Assembly: GCF_030063415.1 (NCBI RefSeq) | Contig: NZ_JASITA010000008.1 | Location: 124,001-188,000, forward strand | Direction of reading: 5' to 3' | Source: Streptomyces sp. H27-C3 | Lineage (GTDB): Bacteria; Actinomycetota; Actinomycetes; Streptomycetales; Streptomycetaceae | DNA length: 64,000 bases | Part shown: piece after piece, positions 59,988 to 64,000 of the stretch | Position numbering within the stretch: position 1 is the first letter of the stretch | Layout: each line of letters opens with the position of its first letter | Position numbers and translations under genes: made by a program | The notes under the pieces: model-generated | Databases searched by the model: none | What the model was told of the DNA's origin: nothing | What the model saw: only the letters and a program-made list of their open reading frames with translations

Positions 59988-62900
59988 CTAGCGGTCGTTC
60001 AGCCATCGGCTGACACAGGCGATCAGGTCGTTGGCGTCCACCGGCTTGGTGACGTAGTCGCTCGCCCCGGAGGCGAGACTCTTCTCCCGGTCGCCCGGCA
60101 TCGCCTTCGCGGTGACCGCGATGATGGGGATACCGGCGTGCTCGGGCATCTGCCGGATCTCGGCGGTGGCCTCGTACCCGTCCATCTCCGGCATCATCAC
60201 ATCCATCAGGATCAGGTCGATGTGCGGATGCCGGGCGAGTGCCTCGATCCCCTTCCGGCCGTTCACGGCGTGCAGGACCTGGATGTCGTGCAGTTCCAGG
60301 ATGCCGCTGAGGGCGAAGAGGTTGCGGGCGTCGTCGTCGACGACGAGCACGGTACGGCCGCGCAGCCCGGCATCGATGTTGAGCGGCGTCTGCCGGTGCG
60401 TCTCCTCGGTCCTGACCAGGGGCACCACCGCGCCCGGCTGCTCGGCGGACAGATGCAGCGCGATGCGTTCGCGCAGCTCGTCGAGGCTGGACAGCAGCTC
60501 CAACGGCCGCCTGCGGGCCCGTGACTGGAGTGCCTGCTCGTGCGCCGCGTCCAGGCGCCGGTTGTTGTGCGCGAGCACGGGGACGGACCGCAGCGCGGGG
60601 TCGCCGTCCATCGTGTCCAGGAACCGCAGCGCTTCGCCGTCGGCCATGTCCAGCTCCAGCACCACGCAGTGGAACGGCTCGGTGGCCAGGGCGCCGGCGG
60701 CCTCCTGCGGGCCCACCGCCGCGATGACCTCGATGTCCTCGCGGGCGGTGAGGTCGTGACCGCCGGTGAGTTCGGCGACGGCGCTCTCGGCGACGAGGGA
60801 GAGCAGTCCGCGTGGGCGCTGCTCGATGACGAGGAGGCGGCGCGGTTGCCGTGGCTGCGCGGGCGCGGCGGCCGGGGCCCGCTGCTCGCTCCCCGGCTCA
60901 TCGCCGTCCTCGCCGGTCCCCGCCGGATGGGCGGTGCCGTCCGGGGTGTGCTCCCTGAAGTCGGCGCGGGCGACGGGCAGATAGAGCGTGAAGGAGCTGC
61001 CCTGGCCTGGTGCGCTCTCGGCCGTGAGCGCGCCGCCGAGCAGATGGGCGATCTCACGGCTGATGGACAGCCCCAGACCGGTGCCCCCGTACTTGCGGCT
61101 GGTCGTGCCGTCCGCCTGCTGGAACGCCCCGAAGATGGTCTTCAGCTGCTGCTGCGCGATGCCGATCCCGCTGTCCTTGACGCGGAAGGCCACGACGGCG
61201 CCGCCGCGGTGGACCACGCCGGGAAGCTCGTTGTCGGCCGCCGGTTCGATACGCAGTTCCACCCGGCCGCGCTCGGTGAACTTCACCGCGTTGGAGAGCA
61301 GGTTCCGCAGGACCTGTCGCAGCCGGGAGTCGTCGGTGAGCAGATCCACCGGCACGCCGGGTGCGGTGGTGATCGTGAAGTCGAGGCTCTTCTGCGTGGT
61401 CATCGGCCTGAACGTGGCCTCGACGTAGTCCAGGAGCTGGCGCACGGCGACGCGCTCCGGATGGATGTCCATCTTGCCCGCCTCGACCTTGGACAGGTCG
61501 AGGATGTCATTGATCAGCTGAAGCAGATCGGACCCCGCCGAGTGGATGATGCCCGCGTACTCGACCTGCTTGGAGGTGAGGTTGCGGTTCGGGTTCTGGG
61601 CGAGCAACTGGGCAAGGATCAGCAAGCTGTTGAGCGGGGTCCGCAGTTCGTGGCTCATGTTGGCCAGGAACTCCGACTTGTACTTGGACGCCAGCGACAG
61701 CTGCTGGGCGCGGTCCTCCAGCTCCTGCCGCGCCTGCTCGATCTCCAGGTTCTTGCCCTCGATGTCGCTGTTCTGGGCGGCCAGCAGCGCGGCCTTCTCC
61801 TCCAACTCCGCGTTGGAACGCTGGAGTTCTTCCTGCTGGTCCTGCAACTCTCCAGAGCGGGACTGGAGTTCTTCAGCGAGCCGCTGTGATTCGTCGAGCA
61901 GTTCATCGGTGCGGGCGTTGGCCACGATGGTGTTGACGTTGACGCCCACCATCTCCATGAGCTGTTCCAGGAAGTCCCGGTGGACGGCGGTGAACGCCGT
62001 GAACGAGGCCAGCTCGATGACGCCGAGCACCTGGTCGTCGACGACGATCGGCAGCACGATCAGGCTGCCGGGTGTCGTCCGGCCGAGCCCCGACGAGATG
62101 GACACATAGTCGCCGGGCACGCCGTCGGCGGCGATGGTCCGGCGGCTGCGTGCCGCCTGGCCCACCAGGGATTCCCCCAGCTTGAAGCGCTGGGGTCCGG
62201 TGCTTCCCGCAGGGCGCCCGTACGAGCCGACGAGCCTGAGCTCGGTGCCGTCCAGGGTCTCTTCCGCGAGGTAGAAGGCGCCGTACTGGGCGGAGACGAG
62301 CGGGGTGAGCTCGTCCATGACCAGCTCACCGACCACGGCCAGATCGCGGTGGCCCTGCATCAGGCCTGAGATCCGGGCCAGGTTGGACTTCAGCCAGTCC
62401 TGTTCCTGGTTGGCCCGGGTTGTCTCGCGCAGCGAGCCGACCATCGAGTTGATGTTGTCCTTCAGCTCCGCGACCTCGCCGGAGGCGTCGACGGTGATGG
62501 ACCGCGTCAGGTCGCCCTCGGCGACGGCGCTGGCGACTTCGGCGATGGCCCGCACCTGGCGGGTGAGGTTGCCCGCCAGCTCGTTCACGTTCTCGGTGAG
62601 GCGCTTCCAGGTGCCGGACACGCCCTCGACCTCGGCCTGACCGCCGAGGCGGCCCTCGCTGCCCACCTCGCGGGCCACGCGGGTGACTTCGGCGGCGAAC
62701 GCGGACAGCTGGTCGACCATCGTGTTGATGGTGGTCTTCAGCTCCAGGATCTCGCCGCGGGCGTCGACGTCGATCTTCTTCGACAGGTCCCCGTTGGCGA
62801 CGGCGGTGGTGACCAGGGCGATGTTGCGGACCTGCCCGGTCAGGTTGTTCGCCATGGAGTTGACGTTGTCGGTGAGGTCCTTCCAGGTGCCGGCGACGTT

Positions 62901-64000
62901 CGGCACCCGCGCCTGACCGCCGAGCCGCCCCTCGGTGCCGACCTCGCGCGCGACGCGGGTCACCTCGTCGGCGAACGCGGACAGGGTGTCGACCATCGTG
63001 TTGATGACCTCGGCCAGCGCGGCGACCTCGCCCTTCGCCTCGACGGTGATCTTGCGTGAAAGGTCGCCGCGCGCCACGGCGTTGGCGACGTCGGCGATGG
63101 AACGCACCTGGCCCGTCAGGTTGGAGGCCATCACATTGACGTTGTCGGTGAGGTCCTTCCAGGTGCCGGAGGCGCCCCGGACCGTCGCCTGACCGCCGAG
63201 GTTGCCCTCGGTGCCCACTTCGCGGGCGACGCGGGTGACCTCATCGGCGAACGCGGACAGCTGGTCGACCATCGTGTTGATGGTCTCCTTCAGCTCCAGG
63301 ATCTCCCCGCGCGCGTCCACCCGGATCTTCTGGGTGAGGTCTCCCTGCGCGACGGCCGTGGTGACCTCGGCGATGGAACGCACCTGCGCCGTCAGGTTGT
63401 CGCCCATGACATTGACCGACTCGGTGAGGTCCTTCCAGGTACCGGAGACGCCCTTGACGTCGGCCTGACCGCCGAGCCGTCCCTCCGTACCGACCTCACG
63501 GGCCACCCGGGTGACCTCGTCGGCGAACGCGGACAGCTGGTCGACCATCGTGTTGATGGTCTCCTTCAGCTCCAGGATCTCCCCGCGCGCGTCCACGTCG
63601 ATCTTCTGCGACAGATCGCCCTGGGCGACCGCCGTGGCGACCTGCGCGATGGAGCGCACCTGCGCGGTCAGGTTGCCCGCCATGAAGTTCACGGAGTCGG
63701 TCAGGTCGCGCCAGGTGCCGGAGACGCCCTTGACGTCGGCCTGGCCGCCGAGCCGTCCGTCGGTGCCCACTTCGCGGGCGACGCGGGTGACCTCATCGGC
63801 GAACGCGGACAGCTGGTCGACCATCGTGTTGATGGTCTCCTTCAGCTCCAGGATCTCGCCCCGGGCGTCCACGTCGATCTTCTGCGACAGATCGCCGCGG
63901 GCGACGGCCGTCGCCACATGGGCGATGTCGCGGACCTGGGTGGTGAGATTGCCCGCCATCGCGTTCACCGAGTCGGTGAGGTCCGCCCAGGTGCCGGAGA
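59988..64000 (-). CDS. Hybrid histidine kinase with tandem HAMP array (5' end outside window)
   Basis: More than 1330 residues, open at the right edge, so the N-terminus is missing. Six HAMP units of about 92 residues are visible in the part beginning [10 protein letters not shown]; each repeats [32 protein letters not shown] and [11 protein letters not shown]. Then come a GAF domain, the His-kinase domain with phosphoacceptor His in [10 protein letters not shown], the HATPase domain ([19 protein letters not shown]), and receiver domains, the last with [16 protein letters not shown] and [13 protein letters not shown]. The array is like fungal group III kinases (Nik1/Os-1) and Streptomyces OsaA-type osmosensors. 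No membrane helix is seen. Confidence 0.92.
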   Translation of the reverse strand, partial: SGTWADLTDSVNAMAGNLTTQVRDIAHVATAVARGDLSQKIDVDARGEILELKETINTMVDQLSAFADEVTRVAREVGTDGRLGGQADVKGVSGTWRDLTDSVNFMAGNLTAQVRSIAQVATAVAQGDLSQKIDVDARGEILELKETINTMVDQLSAFADEVTRVAREVGTEGRLGGQADVKGVSGTWKDLTESVNVMGDNLTAQVRSIAEVTTAVAQGDLTQKIRVDARGEILELKETINTMVDQLSAFADEVTRVAREVGTEGNLGGQATVRGASGTWKDLTDNVNVMASNLTGQVRSIADVANAVARGDLSRKITVEAKGEVAALAEVINTMVDTLSAFADEVTRVAREVGTEGRLGGQARVPNVAGTWKDLTDNVNSMANNLTGQVRNIALVTTAVANGDLSKKIDVDARGEILELKTTINTMVDQLSAFAAEVTRVAREVGSEGRLGGQAEVEGVSGTWKRLTENVNELAGNLTRQVRAIAEVASAVAEGDLTRSITVDASGEVAELKDNINSMVGSLRETTRANQEQDWLKSNLARISGLMQGHRDLAVVGELVMDELTPLVSAQYGAFYLAEETLDGTELRLVGSYGRPAGSTGPQRFKLGESLVGQAARSRRTIAADGVPGDYVSISSGLGRTTPGSLIVLPIVVDDQVLGVIELASFTAFTAVHRDFLEQLMEMVGVNVNTIVANARTDELLDESQRLAEELQSRSGELQDQQEELQRSNAELEEKAALLAAQNSDIEGKNLEIEQARQELEDRAQQLSLASKYKSEFLANMSHELRTPLNSLLILAQLLAQNPNRNLTSKQVEYAGIIHSAGSDLLQLINDILDLSKVEAGKMDIHPERVAVRQLLDYVEATFRPMTTQKSLDFTITTAPGVPVDLLTDDSRLRQVLRNLLSNAVKFTERGRVELRIEPAADNELPGVVHRGGAVVAFRVKDSGIGIAQQQLKTIFGAFQQADGTTSRKYGGTGLGLSISREIAHLLGGALTAESAPGQGSSFTLYLPVARADFREHTPDGTAHPAGTGEDGDEPGSEQRAPAAAPAQPRQPRRLLVIEQRPRGLLSLVAESAVAELTGGHDLTAREDIEVIAAVGPQEAAGALATEPFHCVVLELDMADGEALRFLDTMDGDPALRSVPVLAHNNRRLDAAHEQALQSRARRRPLELLSSLDELRERIALHLSAEQPGAVVPLVRTEETHRQTPLNIDAGLRGRTVLVVDDDARNLFALSGILELHDIQVLHAVNGRKGIEALARHPHIDLILMDVMMPEMDGYEATAEIRQMPEHAGIPIIAVTAKAMPGDREKSLASGASDYVTKPVDANDLIACVSRWLNDR

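Overview
The window is a stretch of a Streptomyces chromosome: very high GC, GTGA/ATGA-coupled genes, branched-chain keto acid dehydrogenase and phenylacetate genes, and the actinobacterial FHA-PstP-RodA-PbpA-PknB cell-wall signalling cluster followed by class E sortases and CrgA. A perfect ParB site (parS, 13618-13631) and many DnaA-box nonamers fit a position not far from oriC.

Region 1 (1 to about 11890, minus strand) is the right part of an integrated siphovirus-type prophage. Read in its own direction it holds a large serine integrase, three terminators, a non-coding packaging-type region, two odd tRNA genes, an HNH endonuclease, small and large terminase, portal, protease, HK97-fold capsid, connector, tail terminator, tail tube, tail chaperones and the start of the tape measure gene. 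Five copies of an identical 24-nt palindrome sit 13-59 nt upstream of chosen phage start codons. The phage has entered a quinone oxidoreductase gene, whose first half remains at 11838-12272.

Region 2 (12.4-24.5 kb) carries an eight-unit 15-bp tandem repeat, a TrkA-type potassium channel, moeA, a MobA-like fusion, the bkd E1alpha/E1beta/E2 operon with a divergent AsnC regulator, then a TetR regulator and paaH, divergent from paaN. Region 3 (24.5-34 kb) has a SpoU methyltransferase, an HTTM/DUF5819 membrane pair, paaABCDE, a frameshifted SGNH hydrolase and an acyl-CoA dehydrogenase behind a KstR-type operator. An operator of form ACCGA-N4-TCGGT precedes bkd, paaH/paaN and paaA, which suggests that one TetR protein controls all three.

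Region 4 (34-39.2 kb) has a rhodanese, a J-domain protein, a DUF2252 protein, a peptidase M23 remnant, a small helical protein, two MITE-like elements and tRNA-Leu(CAG). Region 5 (39.5-55.6 kb) is the conserved cell-division/cell-wall block: fhaA, fhaB, pstP, rodA, pbpA, pknB, two class E sortases, an orphan glutamine amidotransferase, a small membrane protein, a third sortase, DUF881, crgA, rhomboid, cyclophilin and DUF5324. A third MITE-like copy has landed inside it. Region 6 (55.6-64 kb) has a gene graveyard, ppk2, csbD, an ANTAR-GAF-PAS-SpoIIE phosphatase and a very large hybrid histidine kinase with tandem HAMP units that runs off the right edge.
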